Source of the DNA: Methylobacterium bullatum | Lineage (GTDB): Bacteria; Pseudomonadota; Alphaproteobacteria; Rhizobiales; Beijerinckiaceae | Direction of reading: 5' to 3' | DNA: 64,000 nucleotides | NCBI GenBank assembly: GCA_902712845.1 | Contig: LR743504.1 | Coordinates: 2,268,001-2,332,000, forward strand | Shown here: positions 1 to 8,848 of the stretch, in pieces | Position numbering within the stretch: position 1 is the stretch's first letter | Layout of the letters: each line of letters begins with the position of its first letter | The notes under the pieces: model-generated | What the model saw: only the letters and a program-made list of their open reading frames with translations | What the model was told of the DNA's origin: nothing | Databases searched by the model: none | Program-made: the position numbers and the translations under genes

Positions 1-2
1 AT

Positions 3-128
3 TCCCTCGACAAGGATATCGCCGCCCTCGAATTGCAGCGCGACGCCACCGAGGATTTCGCCAAGAAAGACGAGATCACCGGTCAGATCGTCCAGCTTCA
101 GGACGCCAAGGTCGCCCTCAACTTCTGA
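3..128 (+). CDS. C-terminal end of an unidentified protein (cut by window edge)
   Basis: The last 41 codons and TGA stop of a gene that begins before the window. The visible peptide is charged and heptad-like (many Leu, Ile, Asp, Lys and Gln) and ends in KVALNF, which suggests a helical or coiled-coil C-terminus. It converges on the CCA-adding enzyme gene with only 14 bases between the stops. The family is not recognisable from this fragment. The open frame, the GC-rich third positions and the tight convergent packing support a real coding end. Confidence 0.5.
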   Translation, partial: SLDKDIAALELQRDATEDFAKKDEITGQIVQLQDAKVALNF

Positions 129-142
129 TTCCGTCGCCGCGC

Positions 143-1411
143 TCAGGCGTTCGAGCGGGCGATGGTGACCGCATGATCGAGGAGGAGGGCGCGCTCCTCC
201 TCCCCGGAGGGACATCCCCGTTCAAGCCAGCAGGCATAGCTCGCTGCGAGTCCCTTCCCGATCGAACGGCCCGGTGGGATGCCCGCCGCGATGAGGTCGC
301 CCCCGCTCAGGGGAAAGACGGGTACTGGCTGGGTGCCGTCGAGGAACTGCTCGAAGGCCAAGCGGGCCTCTACGCTCATCTCACTCTTTCGGTGGTCGTC
401 CATCACGGTGACGACAAGGGCCAAGCTGCCCAGATCCTGCGTCGCGACGAGTCGCCGGATATCTGCAGCCGCAATGACGGGCAGACGCTCTATCGCCCGC
501 TTCGCCGCCGCATACGCCTGAAGACAGGCCTGTTCCTCGTTCGACAATCGCAGCGATTGTCTCAGTCGCTCGGCATCGGTGCCGGAATCGACGGCTAAGG
601 CGGCGAGCCGTGCGACCGCTCCCTTCGGTGAACCGTGATTCGCACTCGCCGAAACAGCCCGTTCCAGGCGGTCGAGGTGACCTTTCGTACCGACAATGCG
701 CGCCAGCAGGCCGGCTCCCGTCATCTCTGCCACGGCTTGGACGGCGCCCGGCGCTTCCAGGAGCTTCAGGAGTTCCGAACGGACCCGTTCACGCGACAGG
801 CCGTCGAGGGCCTCCGCCGCGGCGGCCGCTGCCTTTAAGCCCTCCTCGTCGGGTGCTCCGATGCCGTAGCGGGCATGGAAGCGGAAGAAGCGCAGGATGC
901 GCAAGGCGTCTTCGCGGATGCGGGTCGCCGCATCTCCGATGAAGCGCACGCGGCCCGCGTAAAGATCCGCTTCGCCTCCCGTCGTGTCGTGCAAGGCGCC
1001 GTCCCCGCTTAGGGACAGGGCGTTGATGGTGAAGTCGCGGCGCTCGGCATCGCGGGCGAAATCGCGCCCGAACCTCACCACCGCATGCCGCCCGTCGGTC
1101 TCGACGTCCTCCCGGAGGGTCGTCACCTCGAACGCCCGACCGTCGAACAAGATCGTCACCGTTCCATGCTCGATCCCGGTGGGGATCGCCTTCAGGGAGG
1201 CGACGGTTGCCCGCCGCATCACATCCTCGGGCAGCAGAGTGGTGGCGAGATCGATGTCGGACCCGACCTGTCCGAGCAGCGCATCGCGGACGGAACCACC
1301 GACGATCCGGGTTTCCTCTCCCATCGCCGTCAGCACGGAAAGCACGTGCGAGATGGCCGGATCCCCAAGAAGGGCTTTCAGCCCATCTGGCTGAAGATCA
1401 CGGCTCGTCAC
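143..1411 (-). CDS. cca: CCA tRNA nucleotidyltransferase / poly(A) polymerase family protein
   Basis: Adds or repairs the 3'-CCA of tRNAs using CTP and ATP (class II nucleotidyltransferase superfamily); cytoplasmic. The 422-residue product has the nucleotidyltransferase head motif GGSVRDALLG near residues 38-47, the metal-binding DID near 52-54, and the RRDFTINAL and RILRFFRFHARYG motifs that bind ribose and RNA; a helical C-terminal half follows. The chosen start is a GTG at 1411 that overlaps the TGA of the upstream DUF6111 gene (GTGA). An in-frame extension to 1561 would run through that gene and lacks family similarity. Last gene of a minus-strand run DUF6111-cca. Sequence alone does not separate a full CCA enzyme from a poly(A) polymerase-like paralogue, but the length and motifs favour CCA addition. 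Confidence 0.9.
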   Translation of the reverse strand: MTSRDLQPDGLKALLGDPAISHVLSVLTAMGEETRIVGGSVRDALLGQVGSDIDLATTLLPEDVMRRATVASLKAIPTGIEHGTVTILFDGRAFEVTTLREDVETDGRHAVVRFGRDFARDAERRDFTINALSLSGDGALHDTTGGEADLYAGRVRFIGDAATRIREDALRILRFFRFHARYGIGAPDEEGLKAAAAAAEALDGLSRERVRSELLKLLEAPGAVQAVAEMTGAGLLARIVGTKGHLDRLERAVSASANHGSPKGAVARLAALAVDSGTDAERLRQSLRLSNEEQACLQAYAAAKRAIERLPVIAAADIRRLVATQDLGSLALVVTVMDDHRKSEMSVEARLAFEQFLDGTQPVPVFPLSGGDLIAAGIPPGRSIGKGLAASYACWLERGCPSGEEERALLLDHAVTIARSNA

Positions 1412-1665
1412 TGGAAATGGCCAGGAACGACCTGGCCGTTCTCGATCCTTGGCGGAACGTAGCCGCCGCGATGCTTCTCGCCGGTCAACCCGACGACGAC
1501 GAGAGACAGGATCACCAGAACGAGCCCACCCATGGTCAGGCGGAACACCGATCCTTCCCAATGGGCGCCATGACGCGGGTTGCGGCCCCGGATCGCGAGA
1601 TAGAGGCCGAACAGCATGAAGGGCAGAAGGAAGATGAGGGCTTCTTCGAAAAGGCGACGGATCAT
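1408..1665 (-). CDS. Small membrane protein, DUF6111-like
   Basis: An 85-residue protein with two predicted transmembrane helices, around residues 8-25 and 45-62, separated by a basic loop containing RGRNPRHG; the C-terminal tail is soluble. The size, the position directly upstream of the CCA gene and the two-helix pattern fit the alphaproteobacterial DUF6111 family, whose function is unknown. Its TGA overlaps the GTG of cca, so the two are probably translationally coupled. It begins 33 bases after the Nudix gene stop, so all four genes of this strand may be one transcript. No function is claimed. Confidence 0.75.
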   Translation of the reverse strand: MIRRLFEEALIFLLPFMLFGLYLAIRGRNPRHGAHWEGSVFRLTMGGLVLVILSLVVVGLTGEKHRGGYVPPRIENGQVVPGHFQ

Positions 1666-1698
1666 GTGGCTTTCGCGGGGTGGTGGAAGCCTGTCATG

Positions 1699-2337
1699 TC
1701 ACGGAAACAAGCGTTCGTGGAGATTGTTCACGATCCCTGCCGTCACACCCCAGATCATGCGGTCCCCGAAAGGGATCGCGTAGTAACGGCGCGGGCGATC
1801 TTGCCAGATCCCGACGCCGAGGCGCCGGCGAATCGGGTCCATCAGGCGAGCGAGCGGGACTTCGAATACCTCCGCCACCTCCGCGGGGTCGGGGGTGAGC
1901 CGTACCCCTCCCGCGCAGAGCCCCACCACCGGCACCACGAGGAAGCCCGTGGCCGACAGATAGGGGTCGAGATAGCCGAGGATACGGATGTCGTCGCGGT
2001 GAAGGCCGATTTCTTCCCGGGCCTCGCGAAGGGCGGCATCGGCTGGGCTCCCATCGGAGGGTTCGATCTTGCCGCCGGGAAAGGCGATCTGGCCGGAATG
2101 GTCCCGCAGGTGCGAGGCCCTGACGGTGAAGAGTACGGAGAGGTCCCCGTCCCTGACGATGACGGGGACCAGAACCGCCGCCGGCCGGTGAGGTCTGCCC
2201 GGATGGATCGCAATGCCGAAGGGATCGAGGTCGTGGTCGCCGCGCGGGTTCGAGATCGGGTCGTCGACTTTCGGCGGAGCTGGCGAGAGGCCCCGCCCGG
2301 CCCTGTCGAGCAGGTCGGACAGCGCGTCGAAGCTCAT
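1699..2337 (-). CDS. Nudix hydrolase, CoA pyrophosphatase type
   Basis: Predicted to hydrolyse the pyrophosphate bond of coenzyme A or related nucleotides to a phosphopantetheine product plus an adenosine phosphate. The 212-residue protein carries a Nudix box at about residues 88-112, beginning FPGGKIEPSDGS and ending LREAREEIGL, so the catalytic Glu residues of REXXEE are present. The preceding SGQIAFPGG is typical of the CoA (NudL/YeaB) subgroup. The start ATG at 2337 overlaps the TGA of the DUF1285 gene (ATGA). A longer in-frame reading upstream is only the other frame of DUF1285 and was not used. The pairing DUF1285-Nudix-CCA is conserved in many alphaproteobacteria, from general knowledge. 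Confidence 0.9.
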   Translation of the reverse strand: MSFDALSDLLDRAGRGLSPAPPKVDDPISNPRGDHDLDPFGIAIHPGRPHRPAAVLVPVIVRDGDLSVLFTVRASHLRDHSGQIAFPGGKIEPSDGSPADAALREAREEIGLHRDDIRILGYLDPYLSATGFLVVPVVGLCAGGVRLTPDPAEVAEVFEVPLARLMDPIRRRLGVGIWQDRPRRYYAIPFGDRMIWGVTAGIVNNLHERLFP

Positions 2338-2924
2338 GCGCCTTCGCTGCGGGCGACAGGGTGAAAGCCGCCGCCGCCGGCGATGCCGAACCAGGAGACG
2401 CCATCGATCAGGCGCTCCTCTCCCAGCGCCAGGAGGTCGTAGGTCGTGGCGCGGGTCAGGAGCGCCCAGAGGCTGCGGCGCACGTGGACATAGGGGCGCA
2501 AGCCTCCGTCGCCGCCTTCCTCGAAGCGGAGGGCATGGTCGGCATCGACGGTGACGAGATCGTCGACATTGGTGCGGAAGGCGATGCGCCGGGCCTCGCC
2601 TTCCCCCTCCGCCGCCATCTCCACGGCAGCGAAGGGCGCATCGTCCACGACGATGCCCACGCTCTCCACCGGCGTCACCAGGACGATGCGGCCATCCGGC
2701 TCCCGCCGCAGGATGGAGGAGAACAGCTTGACGAGGGCCGGGCGGCGGATCGGCGAGCCGTTGTGGAACCAGGTTCCGTCCGCGGCGATCCGCATGTCGA
2801 TCTCGCCGCAATAGGGCGGATTCCAGCGCTCCACCGGCGGCAACCCACGTTGGGGTACCCCGTCGAGCGCCAGGCTCAGCCGGGCGAGAGCCGGGTCCGG
2901 TGTCTGCTGTTCCGCCTGAGTCAT
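2334..2924 (-). CDS. DUF1285 domain protein
   Basis: A 196-residue soluble protein of the DUF1285 family, recognised by segments such as VERWNPPYCGEIDMRIAADG, the phrase DGTWFHNGSPI and VKLFSSILRREPDG. It has no signal peptide and no membrane segment. The family has a known fold but no agreed biochemical role, so none is given. It is the first gene of the minus-strand run ending in cca and overlaps the Nudix start by four bases. Its promoter should lie in the 342-base space shared with hppA. Confidence 0.85.
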   Translation of the reverse strand: MTQAEQQTPDPALARLSLALDGVPQRGLPPVERWNPPYCGEIDMRIAADGTWFHNGSPIRRPALVKLFSSILRREPDGRIVLVTPVESVGIVVDDAPFAAVEMAAEGEGEARRIAFRTNVDDLVTVDADHALRFEEGGDGGLRPYVHVRRSLWALLTRATTYDLLALGEERLIDGVSWFGIAGGGGFHPVARSEGA

Positions 2925-3266
2925 GGCCTCAGGAGATACCGCGTTTCCACGATTTTGAAACTGCCCTCAATTTGGGAATCGATGCCGAACCGTGTGTCGG
3001 CACTCGAAGTTTCGCTGCGTTGCATCCTGGTCCCGGACCAATCCTGACCAACGCGAATACGAACGATTTCAATCAAACCTTTAGCGATTTGTGCGGCGCA
3101 AAAATATTCGCTGGAGAAACAGCTAGACAGGATTTGCTCTTGTCTCCGAAGTTTGGCACTCAGAGCAGGCATCCCAGGGAGGGAATGCCTATAACGCACC
3201 AATCGCCTCGTCCCACGGCCAGCCAGCCGAGCTTCGTCATCACGATAACAACGCAAGGACGGTAGA
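2925..3266. other. Divergent intergenic region between DUF1285 and hppA
   Basis: 342 bases without a convincing gene; the short open frames here overlap both neighbours and have no family resemblance. It is less GC-rich than the flanks, especially 3060-3140. It must carry divergent promoters, but I cannot name -35/-10 boxes with confidence. A small imperfect hairpin lies at 3168-3189 (GGCATCCC / GGGAATGCC with one bulge) in what would be the hppA leader. AAGGACGG at about 3254-3261 is the hppA ribosome-binding site. Confidence 0.6.
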
Positions 3267-5414
3267 ATGACCGCATTGTTGCTTATCATCCTGGGCGGGC
3301 TATGCGCCGTCGCCTACGGTATCGTCACGATCAACGACGTGATGAAACGCGACGCCGGCACACAGCGGATGCAGGAGATCTCCGGGGCGATCGCGGAGGG
3401 GGCACAGGCCTACTTGCGCCGGCAATACGCCACCATTGGCATCGTCGGCGTGGTCCTGTTCGTGGCGCTCGCCTATTTCCTCGGGCTGAAGGTCGCCATC
3501 GGCTTTCTCATCGGCGCGGTCCTCTCTGGAGCGGCCGGCTTCATCGGCATGAACGTGTCGGTTCGCGCCAATGTCCGCACTGCGCAGGCGGCCTCGACAT
3601 CCCTGGGGGCCGGGCTCGACGTCGCGTTCAAGTCCGGCGCCGTCACCGGCATGTTCGTGGCCGGTCTCGCGCTCCTCGGAGTCGCTCTGTACTATACCTT
3701 CCTCACCCGCGTTTCGGGCCTCGCGCCGGCCAGCCGCGAAGTCATCGATTCCCTTGTGGCGCTCGGCTTCGGCGCTTCACTGATCTCGATCTTCGCCCGT
3801 CTCGGCGGCGGCATCTTCACCAAGGGCGCCGATGTCGGCGGCGACCTCGTCGGCAAGGTCGAGGCCGGGATTCCGGAGGACGATCCGCGCAACCCCGCCA
3901 CCATCGCCGACAACGTGGGCGACAATGTCGGCGACTGCGCCGGAATGGCGGCCGATCTGTTCGAGACCTACGCGGTGACGGTCGTCGCCACCATGGTGCT
4001 CGCGGCGATCTTCTTCGCCGGCCAGACCGATGTCGGCGGCCGCAACGTGCTGGAAGCGATGCTGCTCTACCCGCTCGCCATCGGCTCGGCCTGCATCCTC
4101 ACCTCCATCGCCGGCACCTATGCGGTGCGGCTTGGGGCCAACCAGTCGATCATGGGGGCGCTCTACAAGGGGCTCATCACCGCCGGGGCGCTCTCCATCG
4201 TCGCCATCGCCCTCGTCAACGTCGCGCTGTTTGGCGGTTTCGCCACCGAGTTCAAGACCAATGCTGGAGTCACCTTCACCTCCGGCGGCCTGTTCGGTTG
4301 CGCCGTCATAGGCCTCGTCATCACCGCGCTCATCGTGGTGATCACCGAATACTACACCGGCACCAACTTCCGCCCGGTGAAGTCCATCGCCGACGCCTCC
4401 GTGACCGGCCACGGCACCAACGTGATCCAAGGTCTCGCGATCTCGCTGGAATCGACGGCCCTGCCGGCGATCGTCATCGTGGCGGGCATCATCTCCACCT
4501 ACTCGCTGGCCGGCCTCTTCGGCATCGCCATCGCCGTTTCCGCCATGCTGGCGCTCGCCGGCTTCATCGTCGCCCTCGACGCGTTCGGCCCCGTCACCGA
4601 CAATGCCGGCGGTATCGCGGAGATGGCCGGCTTGCCACCGGAAGTCCGCAAGTCCACCGACGCGCTCGATGCCGTCGGCAACACCACGAAGGCTGTCACC
4701 AAGGGCTATGCCATCGGCTCGGCGGGCCTCGGCGCCCTGGTGCTGTTTGCCGCCTATACCAGCGACCTGGACTACTTCATCGCCCATGCGAGCCCGACTC
4801 AGTACCGCTTCTTCCAGGGCGTCACCGTCGATTTCTCCCTGTCGAACCCCTACGTCGTCGTCGGCCTGCTCCTGGGCGGTTTGATCCCGTTCCTGTTCGG
4901 CGGCATGGCGATGACGGCGGTAGGCCGTGCTGCCGGTGCCGTGGTGGAGGAGGTGCGGCGCCAGTTCCGCGAAAAGCCCGGCATTATGGCGGGCACCGAC
5001 CGGCCGGATTACGGCCGGGCCGTCGATATGCTCACCCGCGCGGCGATCAAGGAAATGATCCTCCCCTCGCTCCTCCCGGTCCTCTCGCCCGTCGTGCTGT
5101 TCTTCGCGATCCAGGCGATCGCCGGGAAGAGCCAGGCCTTCGCCACCGTGGGCGCGTCCCTGCTCGGCGTGATCCTCACCGGCCTCTATGTGGCGATCTC
5201 GATGACGTCCGGCGGCGGGGCGTGGGACAACGCGAAGAAGTACATCGAAGACGGTCACCACGGCGGCAAGGGCTCCGACGCGCACAAGGCGGCGGTGACT
5301 GGCGACACCGTCGGCGATCCCTACAAGGATACCGCCGGCCCCGCCGTGAATCCCGCGATCAAGATCACCAACATCATCGCTCTGCTTCTGCTGGCAGTGC
5401 TCGCGCGTCTCTGA
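3267..5414 (+). CDS. hppA: K+-independent, proton-pumping membrane pyrophosphatase
   Basis: Couples hydrolysis of inorganic pyrophosphate to proton export across the inner membrane. The 715-residue protein has about 16 hydrophobic segments. It contains the pyrophosphate and Mg-binding stretch from [16 protein letters not shown] through [19 protein letters not shown], and the second site [12 protein letters not shown]. Lys475, in [18 protein letters not shown], occupies the position that is Ala in K+-dependent enzymes, so this should be the K+-independent subclass. The C-terminal [15 protein letters not shown] motif is intact. It stands alone on this strand, with its own leader and a likely terminator hairpin at 5488-5513. 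Confidence 0.97.
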   Translation: MTALLLIILGGLCAVAYGIVTINDVMKRDAGTQRMQEISGAIAEGAQAYLRRQYATIGIVGVVLFVALAYFLGLKVAIGFLIGAVLSGAAGFIGMNVSVRANVRTAQAASTSLGAGLDVAFKSGAVTGMFVAGLALLGVALYYTFLTRVSGLAPASREVIDSLVALGFGASLISIFARLGGGIFTKGADVGGDLVGKVEAGIPEDDPRNPATIADNVGDNVGDCAGMAADLFETYAVTVVATMVLAAIFFAGQTDVGGRNVLEAMLLYPLAIGSACILTSIAGTYAVRLGANQSIMGALYKGLITAGALSIVAIALVNVALFGGFATEFKTNAGVTFTSGGLFGCAVIGLVITALIVVITEYYTGTNFRPVKSIADASVTGHGTNVIQGLAISLESTALPAIVIVAGIISTYSLAGLFGIAIAVSAMLALAGFIVALDAFGPVTDNAGGIAEMAGLPPEVRKSTDALDAVGNTTKAVTKGYAIGSAGLGALVLFAAYTSDLDYFIAHASPTQYRFFQGVTVDFSLSNPYVVVGLLLGGLIPFLFGGMAMTAVGRAAGAVVEEVRRQFREKPGIMAGTDRPDYGRAVDMLTRAAIKEMILPSLLPVLSPVVLFFAIQAIAGKSQAFATVGASLLGVILTGLYVAISMTSGGGAWDNAKKYIEDGHHGGKGSDAHKAAVTGDTVGDPYKDTAGPAVNPAIKITNIIALLLLAVLARL

Positions 5415-5487
5415 AGATCATATTTGCTCCGTCGCCTGCGGCATCGTTCCGATCTCCCGCATCGAACCGACACTTCAGCCCGCCGCG

Positions 5488-5513
5488 TGCGGCGCCGCAC
5501 AATTGGCGCCGCA
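5488..5513 (+). terminator. Hairpin downstream of hppA
   Basis: Perfect 9-bp inverted repeat TGCGGCGCC / GGCGCCGCA with an 8-base loop (GCACAATT), 74 bases after the hppA stop. No T-tract follows, so its action as an intrinsic terminator is uncertain. Confidence 0.35.
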
Positions 5514-5623
5514 TCGCACTCTCGTTCCCCCTGACGGTCTCTCGTCTGCGCCATAACTACGGGCTCAGCGGGTGCACCCCAAACGGTCGCGCCTCGATTG
5601 TCGTAGTCTGACGAGAGACCTTC

Positions 5624-6715
5624 ATGCCTTCACTGAACGATCCGATCCGCATCGGCGCGATCGACGCAAAGAACCGCATCTTCATGGCGCCTCTCACCCG
5701 TGGCCGTGCCACCAGGGAGCATGTGCCGACCCCGATCATGATCGAGTATTACACCCAGCGTGCCGGCGCGGGCGTGATCCTCACCGAGGCGACGGGTATC
5801 AGCCAGGAAGGGCTCGGCTGGCCCTACGCACCGGGCATCTGGTCGGACGAGCAGGTGGAAGCCTGGAAGCCCATCGTGAAGGCGGTTCACGAGGCCGGCG
5901 GCAGGATCGTCTGCCAGCTCTGGCATATGGGGCGCGTGGTGCACCCGAGCCTGAATGGTGGCAAGGCGCCGATCTCCTCCTCCGCGACGACCGCGCCGGA
6001 TCAGGCCCATACCTACGAAGGCAAGCAGCCCTATGCCGAGGCCCGCGCCTTGCCGATCGACGAGATTCCGCGGCTCCTGGCGGATTACGACCGCGCCGCA
6101 CGCAACGCGATCGCCGCCGGATTCGACGGCGTGCAGATCCACGCGGCGAATGGCTACCTCATCGACCAGTTCCTGCGCGACAACACCAATCACCGGGACG
6201 ACCGCTACGGCGGCTCCATCGACAATCGTATCCGCCTGCTGGCGGAGGTGACGCAGACCGTGGCCGACGCCATCGGAAAGGATCGCACCGGCGTACGTCT
6301 CTCGCCGAACGGCGAGATCCAGGGGGTGGACGATTCGAACCCGGACGCCCTGTTCGGCGCCGCCGCGGCCGCGCTCGGCAAGATCGGCATCGCCTTCCTC
6401 GAACTGCGCGAGCCCGGCCCGAACGGCACCTTCGGCAAGCCGAACCACCCGCCCGTGGCGCCCGTAATCCGGAAGGCTTTCGACGGCCCGCTGATCCTCA
6501 ATTCGGATTACGATCCCGCCGCCGCCGGAGCCGCCCTCGCAGAGGGAATGGCCGACGCCATCGCCTTCGGACGGCCCTTCATCGCCAATCCCGATCTCGT
6601 CGAGCGGATCGCGACGCATGCTCCGCTGCAGAAGGACGTGCAGGCGACGTGGTACAGCCAGGGACCTGAGGGTTATATCGACTACCCGGCGCTCACCGAG
6701 TCGCGAGCGGCCTGA
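5624..6715 (+). CDS. Old yellow enzyme family FMN-dependent alkene reductase
   Basis: Predicted flavoenzyme that uses NAD(P)H to reduce activated C=C bonds or electrophiles (NemA/OYE class); cytoplasmic. The 363-residue TIM barrel starts with the typical N-terminus (NRIFMAPLTRGRA), contains QLWHMGRV, the substrate-binding IHAANGYLIDQFL (His and Asn of the active site), the RYGGS motif and a C-terminal phosphate-binding AFGRPFIANPDL. The length is normal for the family. It is a single gene between hppA and a HAD hydrolase, followed by a strong hairpin at 6745-6780. The natural substrate cannot be told from sequence; nemA-like is a fair description. Confidence 0.9.
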   Translation: MPSLNDPIRIGAIDAKNRIFMAPLTRGRATREHVPTPIMIEYYTQRAGAGVILTEATGISQEGLGWPYAPGIWSDEQVEAWKPIVKAVHEAGGRIVCQLWHMGRVVHPSLNGGKAPISSSATTAPDQAHTYEGKQPYAEARALPIDEIPRLLADYDRAARNAIAAGFDGVQIHAANGYLIDQFLRDNTNHRDDRYGGSIDNRIRLLAEVTQTVADAIGKDRTGVRLSPNGEIQGVDDSNPDALFGAAAAALGKIGIAFLELREPGPNGTFGKPNHPPVAPVIRKAFDGPLILNSDYDPAAAGAALAEGMADAIAFGRPFIANPDLVERIATHAPLQKDVQATWYSQGPEGYIDYPALTESRAA

Positions 6716-6744
6716 TTTCCCGAGACCGCTTCGTTTGCGAAACA

Positions 6745-6780
6745 ATCGGCCCGGAGGAGATAACCATCCTTCGGGCCGAT
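6745..6780 (+). terminator. Terminator-like hairpin after the old yellow enzyme gene
   Basis: A 14-bp stem, ATCGGCCCGGAGGA with TCCTTCGGGCCGAT (one G-T pair), around the 8-base loop GATAACCA, beginning 30 bases after the stop. CCCTTTG follows, so the T-run is weak. It is the best candidate terminator for this gene. Confidence 0.55.
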
Positions 6781-6954
6781 GCCCTTTGTCGGTCCTTCCC
6801 CGATGGAGTGTAATGACCGCATGGATCAAGGGACCCATCGACGGTTTTCGTGTGCGAGCCGCGGCGCGGGCGCATTGGCGGTTTTGAATGCCGATGCGGT
6901 GACGCGGAGCCGGCATTGTGATCGCGGACTTCGTCCGCCGGCGCGCACGGGGCA

Positions 6955-7668
6955 ATGGCTTCATCCGCACGAAATGCCTACATGATGGGCAAACCTTACG
7001 GACTTGTCGTCTTCGATTTCGACGGAACGCTCGCCGATACCTTCCCGTGGTTCTGCAGCGTCATCAACGGTGTCGCCCGTCGCTACCGTTTCCGACAGAT
7101 CGACCCCGCCGAGACCGAGGCGCTTCGCGGCCTTTCCGCCCGTGCCCTCATTCGCGAACTCGGCGTGCCTGCATGGAAGCTGCCTTTCATCACCCGGCAC
7201 ATGCACGGCCTTGCGGCCCGCGATATCGAGGCGATCACACTGTTTCCCGGCATTCGCGACATGCTTCGCGATCTCGATGAGGCCGGCATCATCCTCGCTA
7301 TCGTCAGCTCGAACAGCGAGGCCAATATCCGGCACGTCCTGGGGCCCTGTGCCGATCGTTTCCGCCACTATGCCTGTGGCGCATCGATGTTCGGCAAGGC
7401 CAAACGCCTGACGGCGGTCATGCGAAAGGCCGGAGCGGGCGGAAGTGTCATCTACATCGGCGACGAATTGCGCGACCACGATGCCGCCAAGGCGGCCGGT
7501 TGCAATTTCGGAGCCGTTTCATGGGGATATACGCGAAGCGATGCTTTGGCTGCCGGGCGGCCCGACGCTCTCTTCGAGCATCCCGGCCAAGTCGCGGCGG
7601 CGATTTGCGCGACGGAGCTTCGAGGATCTCACCCTGCGGCATCGATATTGTATGGTGGTCCGCCATGA
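6955..7668 (+). CDS. HAD-superfamily hydrolase (phosphoglycolate phosphatase-like)
   Basis: A 237-residue phosphatase-type HAD protein. Motif I is FDFDGTLAD with nucleophile Asp21 and Asp23; motif II is in IVSSNSEAN; the motif III Lys is in the GKAKR segment; motif IV is IGDELRDHDAAKAAG. The cap domain lies between residues 35 and 95. The substrate is unknown; resemblance to Gph-like phosphatases is general. ATGs at 6982 and 6985 would give a start closer to family members (MGKPYGLVVFDFDGT); none of the candidates has a strong ribosome-binding site, so the start is unsettled. It is transcribed away from the old yellow enzyme gene after a likely terminator. Confidence 0.85.
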   Translation: MASSARNAYMMGKPYGLVVFDFDGTLADTFPWFCSVINGVARRYRFRQIDPAETEALRGLSARALIRELGVPAWKLPFITRHMHGLAARDIEAITLFPGIRDMLRDLDEAGIILAIVSSNSEANIRHVLGPCADRFRHYACGASMFGKAKRLTAVMRKAGAGGSVIYIGDELRDHDAAKAAGCNFGAVSWGYTRSDALAAGRPDALFEHPGQVAAAICATELRGSHPAASILYGGPP

Positions 7669-7686
7669 ACAGGAAGGTCGGACCCT

Positions 7687-7968
7687 ATGCAGTACTCAGG
7701 ACCGGCGCCACGCGCAAAGCTCCGATACCGTCTACGGCAACGGGTATACGCGATGTCGGTCCAGTACCCTTCCGATGACTCGGATGAAGGCGGTCGCGGT
7801 GCGGCCAGCCACATTGCGGCACGGCGTCGCTCACCTGGAAGAAGGACGGTGGAGAGCCTGAGGGGCGGTCTGCGGTCAGCCTATCCACTCGACGATCAAA
7901 CCAAGACTTCGGCGGTCTTCGCCGACGTCATCGGTCGCCTTCACCAGGGTGATGACAAACTGCAGTAA
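7687..7968 (+). CDS. Small hypothetical protein, doubtful
   Basis: A 93-codon frame with a good ribosome-binding site (AGGAAGG about 9 bases before the ATG). The product is basic and polar with no recognised domain, signal peptide or membrane segment. Other frames are also open here, and the codon pattern is not clearly better than theirs. It starts 18 bases after the HAD gene and ends just before the opposite-strand small membrane ORF. Real expression is uncertain; it could also be the 3' trailer of the HAD gene. Confidence 0.3.
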   Translation: MQYSGPAPRAKLRYRLRQRVYAMSVQYPSDDSDEGGRGAASHIAARRRSPGRRTVESLRGGLRSAYPLDDQTKTSAVFADVIGRLHQGDDKLQ

Positions 7969-8015
7969 GCGATCCGGCACCATCGGAACGATAGTTCCAC
8001 TCGCCCGCCGGCTTT

Positions 8016-8204
8016 TCAATCTTCCATCATACGTAGAACACGTTCGCCAAAGAGGCGGACCAAGCACAGGACGAGCACCGGAACCAGTGCGATGACCCCA
8101 ATATTGGGACCGAGAAGAAACGAAAGACCGACTCCGAGGCCGGCTGTGAAAGCGGCTGGCACCATGGCGAACTCACATTTCTTTATCGTTGGCTGGCGAA
8201 ACAT
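8016..8204 (-). CDS. Small hypothetical membrane protein
   Basis: A 62-residue protein if translated from the ATG at 8204 (an upstream TTG at 8237 would add 11 residues; an internal ATG at 8165 would leave 49). It has two adjoining hydrophobic helices (roughly residues 15-32 and 34-50) and a basic then acidic C-terminus ending RMMED. The pattern looks like a real two-helix membrane peptide. No family is recognised. It reads out of the AT-rich patch that follows on the right, and no clear ribosome-binding site is seen. Confidence 0.45.
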   Translation of the reverse strand: MFRQPTIKKCEFAMVPAAFTAGLGVGLSFLLGPNIGVIALVPVLVLCLVRLFGERVLRMMED

Positions 8205-8237
8205 CGCGACGATATCTGCTTTATAATGCCCAACCAA

Positions 8238-8640
8238 GCAGAAAAATTCTAATTTTAAAATGGATCAATAAGTTCCTTCGCTTCGTAGCGTTTATTTTGC
8301 CACACTGCCGATGAGGTGCTACATTTACCCGCCGGTAAGTAAAAGAGTAATATTATGATTGAAGATGTGTAACATTTTTTATAATCATAGATTTAATATG
8401 CAAGATGTAAAATAAATCTGTTAGACAATATTATTATTATTTCTTAAATAATGTATTTTCGGAAATAAGAATGAATTTTTTGTACTTGCATACCAAGCAA
8501 GTGCGTCTATATTGAAATAAATAGATTGATATAACGTATCGATGAATTTATTTATAAATAAAAAGACTTCTGATATGTTCGAATTCCCAAAAATCAGTCG
8601 GCGGGAGTAATTGCGGTTAATATCCCGCACACAAGTCATG
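8238..8640. other. AT-rich patch next to tRNA-Gln
   Basis: About 400 bases of sharply different composition. By count, 8341-8580 has 52 G+C in 240 bases (22%), against about two thirds in neighbouring genes. It holds two small inverted repeats: TTACC-CGCC-GGTAA at 8325-8338 and ACTTGC-ATACCAA-GCAAGT at 8484-8502. No insertion-sequence ends, direct repeats of the tRNA 3' end or phage genes are visible. It lies on the 3' side of the minus-strand tRNA-Gln, which is the side where integrating elements insert. Confidence 0.7.
8421..8639 (-). CDS. Possible foreign ORF inside the AT-rich patch
   Basis: A 72-codon frame from ATG at 8639 inside DNA of about 22-30% GC, where a stop would be expected every dozen or so codons, so an open frame this long is unusual. 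The product is rich in Asn, Ile, Phe and Tyr. No domain is recognised and no ribosome-binding site is visible. It begins 46 bases downstream of the tRNA-Gln 3' end on the same strand. It may be a remnant of acquired DNA or chance. Confidence 0.2.
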   Translation of the reverse strand: MTCVRDINRNYSRRLIFGNSNISEVFLFINKFIDTLYQSIYFNIDALAWYASTKNSFLFPKIHYLRNNNNIV

Positions 8641-8684
8641 ACAGAGAATCTTGTGCACCCAGCGGGCCGGCTCGTTTGCGTGGA

Positions 8685-8759
<75 letters not shown>

Positions 8760-8848
8760 TCGACGCAAGGCCGCGCGTTGTCTAGACGCCGCGTCGGCCC
8801 GTTGCAACAGCCTGTTCGCTTCGGCCGACCAGGAAATGGAGAGCGCGC

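Noticed and set aside
3150..3180. Possible second sigma-54 site before hppA (TTTGGCACTCAGAGCAGG)
   Set aside because: The GG is not followed by GC at the required 10-base spacing.
3302..5611. Long plus-strand frame overlapping hppA
   Set aside because: Arg/His-rich alternate frame of hppA; hppA has all catalytic motifs.
7445..7861. 138-codon alternative frame overlapping the end of the HAD gene
   Set aside because: It starts within the HAD coding sequence, has no ribosome-binding site and no recognisable sequence.
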